Source of the DNA: CAUZFZ01 sp963579025
GTDB taxonomy: Bacteria; Planctomycetota; Planctomycetia; Planctomycetales; Planctomycetaceae
Direction: 5' to 3'
Length of the DNA stretch: 64,000 nucleotides
Assembly: GCA_963579025.1 (NCBI GenBank)
Contig: CAUZFZ010000009.1
Span: 60,441 to 124,440 of the forward strand
The notes under the pieces were generated by a model that was not told the origin of the DNA, made no database searches, and saw only the letters and a program-made list of their open reading frames with translations. Each line of letters starts with the position of its first letter. Position 1 is the stretch's first letter. Shown piece by piece: positions 1 through 9,192 of this stretch. Position numbers and translations under genes: made by a program.

Positions 1-95
1 GCTTGTTTTCGTGTGGTGTCTTTCGTGATTACCACTTGCCGGTTTCCGCCACGCGTCTCAGAACGGTGGCACATGTCTATTCAAAGGTATCGATC

Positions 96-1865
96 GTGTT
101 ACGGACTCATACATGCGGTGGACTGACTAAAGACGACGTTGGAGCGGCCGTGACCGTGTCTGGCTGGGTCGACGTGACTCGCGACCACGGAGGCCTGCTG
201 TTCATCGATCTGCGTGACCGCTACGGACTGATTCAGGTCGTGTTCGATCCGTCGGAGAGTCCTGAAGCTCATGAGCTGGGGCGTACTCTCCGCCGGGAAG
301 ACGTGATTCAGGCGAACGGATCACTGGTCCTGCGACCTGCCGACCGTATCAACCCCAAGCTGGAGAGCGGCGAAATCGAGGTGCGTGCCAGCGAGCTGAT
401 CATTCACAACAGGAGCCTGACACCGCCGTTCGAACCGACGGGGGACAACCTGCCGAACGAGGAACTCCGGCTGACGTATCGGTATATCGACCTCCGCCGA
501 CCTCAACTGCAGAAGGCGATCGCACTGCGTCATCAGGTTTGTAAGGCGACCCGAGACTACTTTGACGGGAACGGGTTTCTGGAAATCGAGACACCGATGC
601 TCGGCAAGAGCACTCCGGAAGGTGCCCGGGATTATCTGGTTCCCAGCCGAGTGCATCCCGGTAGTTTTTTCGCACTGCCGCAGTCGCCGCAGCTCTACAA
701 ACAACTGCTGATGGTTGGAGGTCTGGATCGCTACTACCAGCTCGCACGCTGTTTTCGCGACGAGGACCTGCGGGCCGATCGCCAGCCGGAATTCACGCAG
801 ATCGACGTCGAGATGTCATTCGTCGAACACGACGACATTCTCAACATGGTCGACGGCCTGATGGCCCACCTGGTAAAGGAAATTCGCGGCACCGACCTGC
901 CGACGCCGTTACCGCGTCTGACGTATCAGGAGGCGATGGAACGCTTCGGGTCGGACAAGCCGGACCTGCGATTCGGCATGGAACTGGTCGAGATCAGCGA
1001 TCTGGCAGAGAAGTGCGGTTTCGGTGTGTTCAGCAAGACGGTTCAGTCCGGCGGCCGGGTCCGTGGTCTGAACGCCAAAGGAGCAGCCTCAAAATACAGC
1101 CGCAAGGTGATCGACGAGCTGACCGCATGGGTCGGCGACTACGGAGCCCGCGGCCTGGCCTTCTTCCGCGTGAAGGAAGGTGCCCTCGATTCACCGATCG
1201 CGAAGTTCTTCTCTGAAGAAGACCAGCAGGAGATCATTCGCCGCCTGGGTGGTGAGGATGGCGACCTGCTGTTCTTTGTAGCCGACAAGTCATCGGTTAC
1301 GTCAGCCGCACTCGCAGCGCTTCGCAACCGGCTGGCGAAAGAGCTGGAACTGTACGACCCGCTGGACCTGAACGTGCTGTGGGTTGTCGAATTCCCTCTG
1401 TTCGGCTGGAGCGAAGAGGAAAACCGCTGGATCGCCGAGCACCATCCCTTCTGCTACCCGCACAAGGACGACCTGGGCCTGTTCGAAACCGATCCGGGAA
1501 AGATCCGGGCACAGTCGTACGACCTGGTTTGCAATGGATACGAGGCCGCCAGCGGCAGCGTTCGTATCCACGATCCGGAGCTCCAGCAGAAGGTGTTCGA
1601 CTTCATTGGCATCGATCAGGCCGAAGCCGAAGAGCGTTTCGGATTCCTGCTGAAGGCCCTGCGCTACGGTGCTCCGCCGCATGCCGGAATTGCTTTGGGT
1701 CTGGACCGCTGGGTGATGATGTTCCTGGGCGACGACAACATCCGCGACGTGATCGCGTTCCCCAAAACTCAAAAGGCGGCCGACCTGATGACGGAAGCGC
1801 CGTCACCGGTCGACGCGCCTCAGCTCCGAGATTTGAATATCAAACTCGATCTGCCCGAATCGTAA
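96..1865 (+). CDS. aspS: Aspartyl-tRNA synthetase (class II, bacterial type)
   Basis: Charges tRNA-Asp with aspartate in the cytoplasm. I place the start at the GTG at 96 (protein begins VLRTHTCGGL), giving 589 aa, the usual length for bacterial AspRS; the open frame runs upstream to position 3 but that part does not look like protein. In order: an N-terminal OB-fold anticodon-binding domain (GWVDVTRDHGGLLFIDLRDR), the class II core with motif 2 around RCFRDEDLRADRQPEFTQ, the bacterial GAD insertion domain in the middle, and motif 3 (GIALGLDRWVMM). The C-terminal FPKTQKAADLMTEAPSPV is characteristic of bacterial AspRS. No partner genes are adjacent; the next gene is a sulfatase 150 bp downstream. 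Identification is secure; only the start is a choice. Confidence 0.97.
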   Translation: MLRTHTCGGLTKDDVGAAVTVSGWVDVTRDHGGLLFIDLRDRYGLIQVVFDPSESPEAHELGRTLRREDVIQANGSLVLRPADRINPKLESGEIEVRASELIIHNRSLTPPFEPTGDNLPNEELRLTYRYIDLRRPQLQKAIALRHQVCKATRDYFDGNGFLEIETPMLGKSTPEGARDYLVPSRVHPGSFFALPQSPQLYKQLLMVGGLDRYYQLARCFRDEDLRADRQPEFTQIDVEMSFVEHDDILNMVDGLMAHLVKEIRGTDLPTPLPRLTYQEAMERFGSDKPDLRFGMELVEISDLAEKCGFGVFSKTVQSGGRVRGLNAKGAASKYSRKVIDELTAWVGDYGARGLAFFRVKEGALDSPIAKFFSEEDQQEIIRRLGGEDGDLLFFVADKSSVTSAALAALRNRLAKELELYDPLDLNVLWVVEFPLFGWSEEENRWIAEHHPFCYPHKDDLGLFETDPGKIRAQSYDLVCNGYEAASGSVRIHDPELQQKVFDFIGIDQAEAEERFGFLLKALRYGAPPHAGIALGLDRWVMMFLGDDNIRDVIAFPKTQKAADLMTEAPSPVDAPQLRDLNIKLDLPES

Positions 1866-2014
1866 TTTCCTGACGATTTGCACGCATGCTGTAGAGCGTC
1901 GCGCCGTCGACTTACACTAATGGCTCCCGGGGCGAACAGTCATTCAAGTTCGTCGTCTCTTGCGAGTCGTGGTGGTGGCGCCCCAGCAGTCTCTGATTGT
2001 GAGCAGGTCGCGGA

Positions 2015-5000
2015 ATGAGAATCCGGAATACAGCGGCGTTGTCTCTGGTCGTGACGGCTCTGCAATCAGTCAGCATGGCCGTGACGGCGGCTGATGACGC
2101 GCCTGCAACGACCCGACCCAATGTCCTATTCATCGCAGTCGACGACCTGCGTCCTGAGCTGCGGTGTTATGGCGAGAGAGCGATCCAGTCGCCGAACATC
2201 GACAAGCTGGCTTCGTCAGGCGTTCTCTTTGAGCGGGCCTACTGCCAACTGGCTGTCTGCAATCCGTCACGCGTCAGCATCATGACCGGGTTGAGACCGG
2301 ATTCGACCAGAGTCTGGGATCTGGTGACACGATTCCGACACACCATTCCAGATGCCGTCACATTGCCACAACACTTCATGCAGCACGGCTACCACGCGGT
2401 GTCGTACGGCAAGATCTTTCATAACCCCTGGCCGGACGACGAGTCATGGAGTGAACCTCATATCTGGCCCAAACAAAGTTCGCTCTGGTCCGACGAAGCA
2501 AAACAACGGCATGCAGCATATCGAGAGAAGATGCGGGCTGATGGTCGACCCGAAAGGCAGGTCAACCGCATGCGGCCTGAGGCGACCGAGGTCGTTGATA
2601 CGCCAGACGACGAACACATCGATGGCGCCATTGCAGAGCAAGCGCTTGCTGCCATGAAGCGGCTGGCAGAACACGATCAACCTTTCTTTCTGGCCGCGGG
2701 TTTTATCCGTCCTCACCTACCGTTTGTTGTGCCGCGGAAGTACTGGGACCTCTACGACGCCGACTCGATCCCCACGGCAGCGAATCCCTTTCTTCCGAAG
2801 GGTTCTCCAGCATTCGCTATGAACACGATGTATGAGCTGCGGGACTACTTCGATTTCGACGGCTCACCAAGACCGGATGAAGCAGCGTTGACGCAAGCAC
2901 AGCAGCGGCGATTGAAGCACGGCTACTACGCGTCTGTCAGCTTGATTGACAGTCTGGTAGGTCGCCTTCTGTCGGAACTCGAAACGCTGGGCCTTGCTGA
3001 CAACACCATCGTGGTACTGTGGGGAGATCACGGCTGGAAACTCGGAGAACACAACAGTTGGTGTAAGCAGACGAACTACGAGATTGATGCCCGAGTGCCG
3101 TTGATCATTCGTGCTCCCACATGCGCCGCGAACGGTGGCAAAGCACACGCGCTTGTGGAACTGGTCGACGTCTATCCCACGCTGTGTGAACTGGCGGGCC
3201 TTCCCGTGTCCGAACAGCTTGAAGGCCGGAGCATGGTTCCACTGCTGTCGAATCTGGATCAGCCGTGGAAACAGGCCGCCTTCAGCCAGTTCCGACGTCA
3301 GGACGGTCGTGTCCCACTGATGGGCTACGCAATGCGGACTGACCGTTATCAATACATCGAATGGCAGAATCGACGGACGCGCGAAGTTGTCGCGACCGAA
3401 TTATACGACCATGACAGCGACCCGTTGGAAAATACAAACATCGCCGGCAGGGCTGACAATAAAGAGCGACTCACCGAACTGAGTCGTCAGATGTGGGACA
3501 CGCTGCCTGCACCGCCGGAATACGTTCCACCGAAACCCAAAAGACCTCAGGCCATCTTCCGAAATCGCGGCGACGTGCCTCTGACATTGTTCTGGATCAC
3601 ACCGGACGACAAGGAGCGCCAACAAGGCATCATTCTTCCTCGAACCCAAATACTGCAGAACACGACACTGGGTCATCGATTTCGTATTCGAGGACCAGAA
3701 GGATTCACTCAGACGTTTGAAGTTACGAAGCAGCGACAGACATTTGATGTTGCAGCAGTTAAGAATCCGACCAGTGCAAACGATGTTCCGCGTCCCAACA
3801 TCGTGTTCTGTATGGCCGATGACTGGTCCTGGCCACACGCGGGAATACTCGGTGATCCGGTCGTCAGGACACCGCACTTTGATCAGATCGCTCGCGATGG
3901 TGTGCTGTTTGAGAACGCATTCGTTTCGACACCGTCATGCACACCAAGCCGTTTGAGCATTCTGACCGGACAGCACCATTGGCGGTTGAAGGAAGGTGAC
4001 AGCCTGGGTGGATCGCTACGGGAAGAATATGACGTTTACACCGAGATGTTGCAGAAGGCTGGTTACCGCATCGGCCGATTCGGCAAAGGCGTGTGGCCGA
4101 GCAAGCACACGTTTCGCAAACGTGATTCGTTTGGCGAACGCTTCCGCTCGTTCGACCAGTTCCTCAAGGATCGCAAGCCAGGCGAACCGTTCTGTTACTG
4201 GCACGGTGGCCAGGATCCACATCGACCCTACGAATACGGCGTTGGTGTCGAGAGCGGCATCGAGTTGTCACGCGTCAAAGTACCCGCCTGCCTGCCGGAT
4301 AACGAAACCGTGCGCGGCGACCTTGCCGACTATCTCTGGGAGGTGCAGCGATTCGACCGCGAAGTCGGAGACATCGTCGACCAGTTGCGGGCGATGAACG
4401 AGCTGGAAAACACGATCGTCGTTGTCAGCGGCGACAACGGCATGCCATTCCCTCGCTCTAAAGCCACACTCTACGACCAGGGCACTCGCGTGCCTTTGGC
4501 GATTCGATGGGGATCAAACACCAAAGGAAATCGGACGGTCGCAGACTTTGTCAGCCTGTGCGACCTGGCACCCACATTCCTGCAAGCCGCAGGGTTGAAC
4601 CCATCGAAGCAAATGACCGGAAAGAGTCTCGTTCCTCTTCTCAAGTCGAAGAAGTCAGGACAGCTCGATCCGCAACGCACGTTTGCGTTGTCTGGTATGG
4701 AGAAACACGTTTATTCGTACCCGGCTCGCTCGCTACGGACTGCCGACTTCCTCTACATCCGCAACTTCGGCCCGGACAAGTGGCCGACTGGTGAAATTGA
4801 GGACCATAATCCCGAATACGATTTCGCTAAGACATCCTGGCCGACCGATAAAGGAGCCTTCTCCTTCAACATCGACCCGTCACCCTCAAAGCAGTTTCTG
4901 CGGCTACATCGAACTGACTTAGAGGTCAGGCGGTTTGCCGAACTCTCGTTTGGCCGACATGCAGACGAAGAACTGTTCGATCTACGCAGTGACCCGGACC

Positions 5001-5149
5001 AGCTTCACAACGTCGCATTGGATGCGAAGTATGCTCAGACGCGAATTCGACTAAGACAGCAGCTCGAAGTGGAACTGATCACAACTGACGACCCGCGGGT
5101 CGCTAATTCGGAATCAACGAATTCCATCCATTCAGGAACTTCGAATTAG
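2015..5149 (+). CDS. Secreted double sulfatase with a central VHL-beta-like domain
   Basis: 1044 aa with an N-terminal signal peptide (about 1-26) and two complete sulfatase modules. Module 1 (about 35-500) has the formylglycine signature CNPSR at C82, a GFIRPHLPF segment and a GDHGWKLGEH metal/active-site stretch, which resembles iduronate-2-sulfatase-like enzymes. Module 2 (about 595-1030) has CTPSR at C642 and SGDNGMPFPRSKATLYDQGT, which resembles heparan N-sulfatase (sulfamidase)-like enzymes. Between them (about 509-581) lies a segment starting AIFRNRGDVPLTLFWI and containing LGHRFRIRG that matches the pattern of the VHL beta domain (see the neighbour at 5214). Both cysteines would need conversion by a formylglycine-generating enzyme, not encoded here. 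Substrate is inferred only by family; a sulfated glycan is likely. The next gene, another sulfatase, starts 64 bp downstream, so co-transcription is likely. Confidence 0.9.
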   Translation: MRIRNTAALSLVVTALQSVSMAVTAADDAPATTRPNVLFIAVDDLRPELRCYGERAIQSPNIDKLASSGVLFERAYCQLAVCNPSRVSIMTGLRPDSTRVWDLVTRFRHTIPDAVTLPQHFMQHGYHAVSYGKIFHNPWPDDESWSEPHIWPKQSSLWSDEAKQRHAAYREKMRADGRPERQVNRMRPEATEVVDTPDDEHIDGAIAEQALAAMKRLAEHDQPFFLAAGFIRPHLPFVVPRKYWDLYDADSIPTAANPFLPKGSPAFAMNTMYELRDYFDFDGSPRPDEAALTQAQQRRLKHGYYASVSLIDSLVGRLLSELETLGLADNTIVVLWGDHGWKLGEHNSWCKQTNYEIDARVPLIIRAPTCAANGGKAHALVELVDVYPTLCELAGLPVSEQLEGRSMVPLLSNLDQPWKQAAFSQFRRQDGRVPLMGYAMRTDRYQYIEWQNRRTREVVATELYDHDSDPLENTNIAGRADNKERLTELSRQMWDTLPAPPEYVPPKPKRPQAIFRNRGDVPLTLFWITPDDKERQQGIILPRTQILQNTTLGHRFRIRGPEGFTQTFEVTKQRQTFDVAAVKNPTSANDVPRPNIVFCMADDWSWPHAGILGDPVVRTPHFDQIARDGVLFENAFVSTPSCTPSRLSILTGQHHWRLKEGDSLGGSLREEYDVYTEMLQKAGYRIGRFGKGVWPSKHTFRKRDSFGERFRSFDQFLKDRKPGEPFCYWHGGQDPHRPYEYGVGVESGIELSRVKVPACLPDNETVRGDLADYLWEVQRFDREVGDIVDQLRAMNELENTIVVVSGDNGMPFPRSKATLYDQGTRVPLAIRWGSNTKGNRTVADFVSLCDLAPTFLQAAGLNPSKQMTGKSLVPLLKSKKSGQLDPQRTFALSGMEKHVYSYPARSLRTADFLYIRNFGPDKWPTGEIEDHNPEYDFAKTSWPTDKGAFSFNIDPSPSKQFLRLHRTDLEVRRFAELSFGRHADEELFDLRSDPDQLHNVALDAKYAQTRIRLRQQLEVELITTDDPRVANSESTNSIHSGTSN

Positions 5150-5213
5150 AAACGCACGACCCGGCAATGGCCGATCTACTTGCCAGATTGTGGTAAGTCA
5201 CTGGAAAGGACGG

Positions 5214-6968
5214 ATGACTATCTACACGAATCGGATTCCCGCACTTGTCGTCTTGCTGCTTATCTCAGCATGCATTTCGACGGGTGCGCGAGCTGCTGAC
5301 GGGAAACCGAACATCCTGTTTATCTCGATGGACGATCTCAACGACTGGATCGGTTGCCTGGGCGGGCATCCTCAGGCGAGAACACCCAACATCGACCGAC
5401 TGGCCGCCAGCGGTGTGCTCTTTAACAACGCGCATTGCGCTGCTCCGGCGTGCAATCCTTCGCGCACAGCGATCATGACCGGTATCTCGCCCCACAAGTC
5501 CGGGATGTACGACAACCGCCAGAAGATGCGCCAGATCCTTCCGGACAACGTGCTGCTGCCACGCTATTTTTCTGACAATGGATACTGGTCGGCGGGGTCC
5601 GGCAAGATTCTGCATTACTTCATCGATGCACCGTCCTGGGACGAATACTTCCCGTCCAAAGAAACGGAGAACCCGTTTCCACGAACACTCTATCCCGACA
5701 AGCGACCAGTCAGCCTGCCGCGTGGCGGACCATGGCAATACGGAGAAACAGACTGGGGTGGACTCAGCGCGACCGATGAAGAATTCGGCGGCGACTGGCT
5801 GGTCTCGAAGTGGATCGGTGAGCAGCTAAGCAGGAAGCACGAAAACCCGTTCTTTCTGGCCTGTGGTATCTATCGACCGCACGAGCCGTGGTTCGTCCCG
5901 CAGAAGTACTTTGACCAGTTTCCACTGGAAGATATTCAGCTTCCGCCCGGTTACCGGGAAGACGATCTGGAAGACCTGCCGCCGGCCGGAAAGAGGCGCG
6001 GTCCGAATCGCTACTTCGCACATATCCGCGGACACGATCAATGGAAGAAGGGCATTCAGGGCTACCTTGCCTCGATCGCGTTTGCGGATGCAATGGTTGG
6101 GCGAGTCATCGACGCGCTTGAGGACGGTCCAAATGCTGACAACACCATTGTGGTCTTATGGAGTGATCATGGCTGGCACCTGGGCGAGAAGCAGCACTGG
6201 CAGAAGTTCACCGCGTGGCGCGTCTGCACTCGCGTTCCCTTAATTGTCCGCGTTCCTGCTGGCGTCCCGGGATTAAGCGAAGGCACGAAGCCCGACAGTA
6301 TCTGCTCGAAGCCGACGAATCTTCTGAGTCTGTTTCCGACGCTGATCGAACTCGCAGGTCTGCCGCCAAAGCCGGGCAATGACGGACCAAGCCTGGTTCC
6401 GTTGCTCAGGAATCCCGAGGCTGATTGGCCGCACGTTTCGATTACGCATCTGAGTGAACCGGGCTCCTACGGACTCAGCACGGAAGACTGGCGGTTGATT
6501 CATTACGCCAACGGCGATGAAGAACTGTACGACAGCGGCAATGATCGCTACGAGCTGTCGAACCTCGCAGCACTCCCCGAATTCAAAGACCGACGGCAAC
6601 AACTGAGAGCTCTCGCTCCAGAGAAGTTCGCGGCGAGAATCGCTCCGAAAGATGAATCGCTGACCCGACTGAAGTGGCAACTCGCGACTGCTGAACCGAC
6701 TCCCGCGTCGAAGCCAGATGGTGATCCGTTTCAGGTTGTCTTCATCAACCGCAGCAAAGCCACAGTGAAGCTGTATTGGATGGATCGATCCGGCAAACCA
6801 AAACCATATGGTGCAATTCCGGCTGGCGAACGGAAACGGCAACAGACGCGGCCCGGAGCCGTGTGGCAGATCAACGACGATGCCGATCGACCGCTGGGTC
6901 ATTTCACAGTCGGTGACCGAACAGCACAGGCAGTCATCCCGCTTCGCAGTCGAAAGACGAGCCAGTGA
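5214..6968 (+). CDS. Secreted sulfatase with C-terminal VHL-beta-like domain
   Basis: 584 aa from the ATG at 5214, chosen because GGAAAGGA (5203-5210) lies just upstream and the protein then begins with a clean signal peptide (MTIYTNRIPALVVLLLISAC...). The sulfatase module has CNPSR at C80 (formylglycine site), ISMDDLNDW metal ligands, a GIYRPHEPWFVPQKYFDQF segment and WSDHGWHLGEKQHWQK, all typical of iduronate-2-sulfatase/choline-sulfatase-like enzymes. Residues about 506-577 form an extra domain beginning QVVFINRSKATVKLYWMD, with PYGAIPAGERKRQQT and GAVWQINDD; this follows the VHL beta-domain pattern (FxNRS...V.L.W.D..G.P..Y..I..G...QQT..G..W). Likely co-transcribed with the double sulfatase upstream; converges on ppk1 with only 18 bp between stops. 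Confidence 0.92.
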   Translation: MTIYTNRIPALVVLLLISACISTGARAADGKPNILFISMDDLNDWIGCLGGHPQARTPNIDRLAASGVLFNNAHCAAPACNPSRTAIMTGISPHKSGMYDNRQKMRQILPDNVLLPRYFSDNGYWSAGSGKILHYFIDAPSWDEYFPSKETENPFPRTLYPDKRPVSLPRGGPWQYGETDWGGLSATDEEFGGDWLVSKWIGEQLSRKHENPFFLACGIYRPHEPWFVPQKYFDQFPLEDIQLPPGYREDDLEDLPPAGKRRGPNRYFAHIRGHDQWKKGIQGYLASIAFADAMVGRVIDALEDGPNADNTIVVLWSDHGWHLGEKQHWQKFTAWRVCTRVPLIVRVPAGVPGLSEGTKPDSICSKPTNLLSLFPTLIELAGLPPKPGNDGPSLVPLLRNPEADWPHVSITHLSEPGSYGLSTEDWRLIHYANGDEELYDSGNDRYELSNLAALPEFKDRRQQLRALAPEKFAARIAPKDESLTRLKWQLATAEPTPASKPDGDPFQVVFINRSKATVKLYWMDRSGKPKPYGAIPAGERKRQQTRPGAVWQINDDADRPLGHFTVGDRTAQAVIPLRSRKTSQ

Positions 6969-6986
6969 AATCGAGGACTTCAGAAG

Positions 6987-9110
6987 TCACTCGTTACTGG
7001 GCGCGCGATACGGTTCGAAGACAGATTGGCGGGACTGTTCCGCCCGATCGACTCGCTCGCAGGTCGTCTGGTAGAGCCATGTCTGCACTGGCACCGGCAA
7101 CGGTTTCGGCCGGTCAGTGACGTGATGATACTTGCCATCCGGTTCAAGTCGCCGGCTCTTGATCGCGTCACGGAAAGCACCGTTCAGAAGGTCAATCAGC
7201 CGATCACGTGAAGCGGGATCCTCGACGGGCACAAGCAGCTCGACGCGGCGGTCCAGATTGCGTGGCATCCAGTCGGCACTGGAAATCAGCACGCGGTTAT
7301 CGCCTCCATGACGGAAGCAGGCGATTCGCGCATGCTCCAGGAAGCGGTCGACGATGCTGATGACTTCGATCGTGTCGCTCAGGCCGGGAACTCCCGGACG
7401 CAGGCAACAAATACCGCGGATGTTGAGCCGGATGCGCACGCCCTCCTGGGCGGCTCGATAAAGGTGCTCAATGATCTGCGGGTCGGCGAGTGAATTGAGC
7501 TTGGCGGTGATAGAGGCCTCCTGCCCCTGCCGCTTGAATTCGATCTCGGCGTCAATCATCTCGATGATGCGATCCCGCAATGTCAGCGGTGCGGCGGCCA
7601 GATGATGCATGGCACCAGGCAGCGAATAACCGGTTACGGAATTGAAAAACGCAATCGCATCGGAGCCGAATGAATCGTCGCATGTCATTAGACTGGCGTC
7701 ACTGTAGATACGCGCGGTTGCGTCGTTGTAATTGCCCGTTCCGAAATGGACGTAGCGCTGGATCCCCTGCGGTTCGCGACGCACGACAATGCAGATTTTC
7801 GCGTGCGTTTTCAGGCCTTTGACTCCGTAGAAAACCTGTACGCCGGCCTGTTCGAGTGCCCGGGCCCATTCGATGTTTCGCTCTTCATCAAAGCGGGCCT
7901 TGAGTTCGACAATCACCGTGACGTGTTTTCCCTTTTGAGCCGCTCTCGCCAGTGCGGCCACGATCGGGCTCTTACGGCTCGTGCGGTACAGCGTCTGTTT
8001 AATCGCAAGCACATCGGGATCGTCCGCGGCCTCGTCCACCAGTCGTACCACCGGGTCAAAACTTTCGTAGGGGTGATACAGCAGGATGTCCCGGCGCGAG
8101 ATCGCTTCGAAGATGCTCTCCTGAGAATCGACGTCGGGTGAGTGTCTGGGTGGACATTTGGGGAAACTGTTTTCATCACCAGAGCCGGCATCCGCGATCT
8201 GGAAGAAGTGCGTCATGTCGAGCGGGCCAGGAATGCGGTACGTGTCCCGCTTGTCGACCTGCAGGCACTCCCGCAGAAAACTCACGGCCGCTTCGGAAGC
8301 CTGGTCAGCGACCTCCAGCCGCACGCAGTCACTTTCAGTTCGAGCCACAAGAAGCTGTTCCATCTCTCCCAGCAAGTCGAAAGCCAGGTCCTCACGGATT
8401 GCCATATCGGCGTTACGCGTAATGCGAAACGCGACGCACTCCAGAACGGTTTCTTCTGGAAAGAACTGCTCGACGAACTGCTCGACAACCTCTTCCAGAA
8501 GTACGAACGAATACGTCCCTTCAGACGGTAATGTCACAAATCTCATCGGAATGCGGCCAAAAGGTATGATCGCGTGCCGCAATTCTCTTTCGTCGGAACC
8601 GTCGCGCGAGTCACGCTCCAGTCGTACCAACATGGTGATGCTGCAGTTAAGCAACAGTGGAAAATCTTCGCTGGAGGAAACAGCAATCGGGGCCACCAGA
8701 GAGACGATTTCGTCGTTGAAAATACTGCTGACAAGTCGCTCCTGCCGGCTCGACAGGTCGGCTGAACGCAACCTTCGGATGGCAGCCTGTTCGAATGCCG
8801 GCTCGATTTCGTTGATGTAGCAGTCGTATTGATCACGGGTGAGTTCAGCGACTCGGCGTCCGATGGCTTTCAACTGCGCCTTGGGTGTCAGACCGGCGGG
8901 ATCTCGCTTCTTGCTGCCTCGATCCACCAGCGACTGCAGGCCGCCCACACGAACCATAAAGAACTCGTCGAGATTCGAGGCGGTGATGGCCAGAAAGCGG
9001 AGACGTTCCAATAGTGGAAGCGAAGCGTCGCGGGCTTCGTCGAGTACGCGCTGGTTGAACTCCAGCCAACTGAGTTCGCGGTTGAAAAATCGGGCGTCGG
9101 TGTCGGGCAT
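6987..9110 (-). CDS. ppk1: Polyphosphate kinase 1
   Basis: 707 aa, the normal length. Reversibly transfers the ATP gamma-phosphate to polyphosphate. The N-terminus FFNRELSWLEFNQRVLDEA is the family hallmark. The catalytic region has LKTHAKICIVVRRE, whose His is the phosphorylated histidine of the HxK motif, followed by HFGTGNYNDATARIYSDASL; the second phospholipase-D-like half carries ISSADWMPRNLDRRVE. Lies 82 bp downstream of the ppx-like gene on the same strand, so the synthesising and degrading enzymes are probably one transcript. Converges tail to tail with the sulfatase at 5214 and no hairpin terminator fits in the 18-bp gap. Confidence 0.97.
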   Translation of the reverse strand: MPDTDARFFNRELSWLEFNQRVLDEARDASLPLLERLRFLAITASNLDEFFMVRVGGLQSLVDRGSKKRDPAGLTPKAQLKAIGRRVAELTRDQYDCYINEIEPAFEQAAIRRLRSADLSSRQERLVSSIFNDEIVSLVAPIAVSSSEDFPLLLNCSITMLVRLERDSRDGSDERELRHAIIPFGRIPMRFVTLPSEGTYSFVLLEEVVEQFVEQFFPEETVLECVAFRITRNADMAIREDLAFDLLGEMEQLLVARTESDCVRLEVADQASEAAVSFLRECLQVDKRDTYRIPGPLDMTHFFQIADAGSGDENSFPKCPPRHSPDVDSQESIFEAISRRDILLYHPYESFDPVVRLVDEAADDPDVLAIKQTLYRTSRKSPIVAALARAAQKGKHVTVIVELKARFDEERNIEWARALEQAGVQVFYGVKGLKTHAKICIVVRREPQGIQRYVHFGTGNYNDATARIYSDASLMTCDDSFGSDAIAFFNSVTGYSLPGAMHHLAAAPLTLRDRIIEMIDAEIEFKRQGQEASITAKLNSLADPQIIEHLYRAAQEGVRIRLNIRGICCLRPGVPGLSDTIEVISIVDRFLEHARIACFRHGGDNRVLISSADWMPRNLDRRVELLVPVEDPASRDRLIDLLNGAFRDAIKSRRLEPDGKYHHVTDRPKPLPVPVQTWLYQTTCERVDRAEQSRQSVFEPYRAPSNE

Positions 9111-9192
9111 CGGAGGTGGTTACCGAGTGGTTCGCGGGAGAACGAGTCAGTGCGTCAGAAAACCGCATGAATGCGGTTACTACAAACGGGGG

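Noticed and set aside
1..95. Extension of aspS to position 3
   Set aside because: Residues before VLRTHTCGG are not conserved in AspRS and the length from 96 is normal.
1302..1873. Long open frames on the minus strand and in other frames inside aspS
   Set aside because: High-GC codon structure produces such shadows opposite a real gene; no start signals or recognisable domains.
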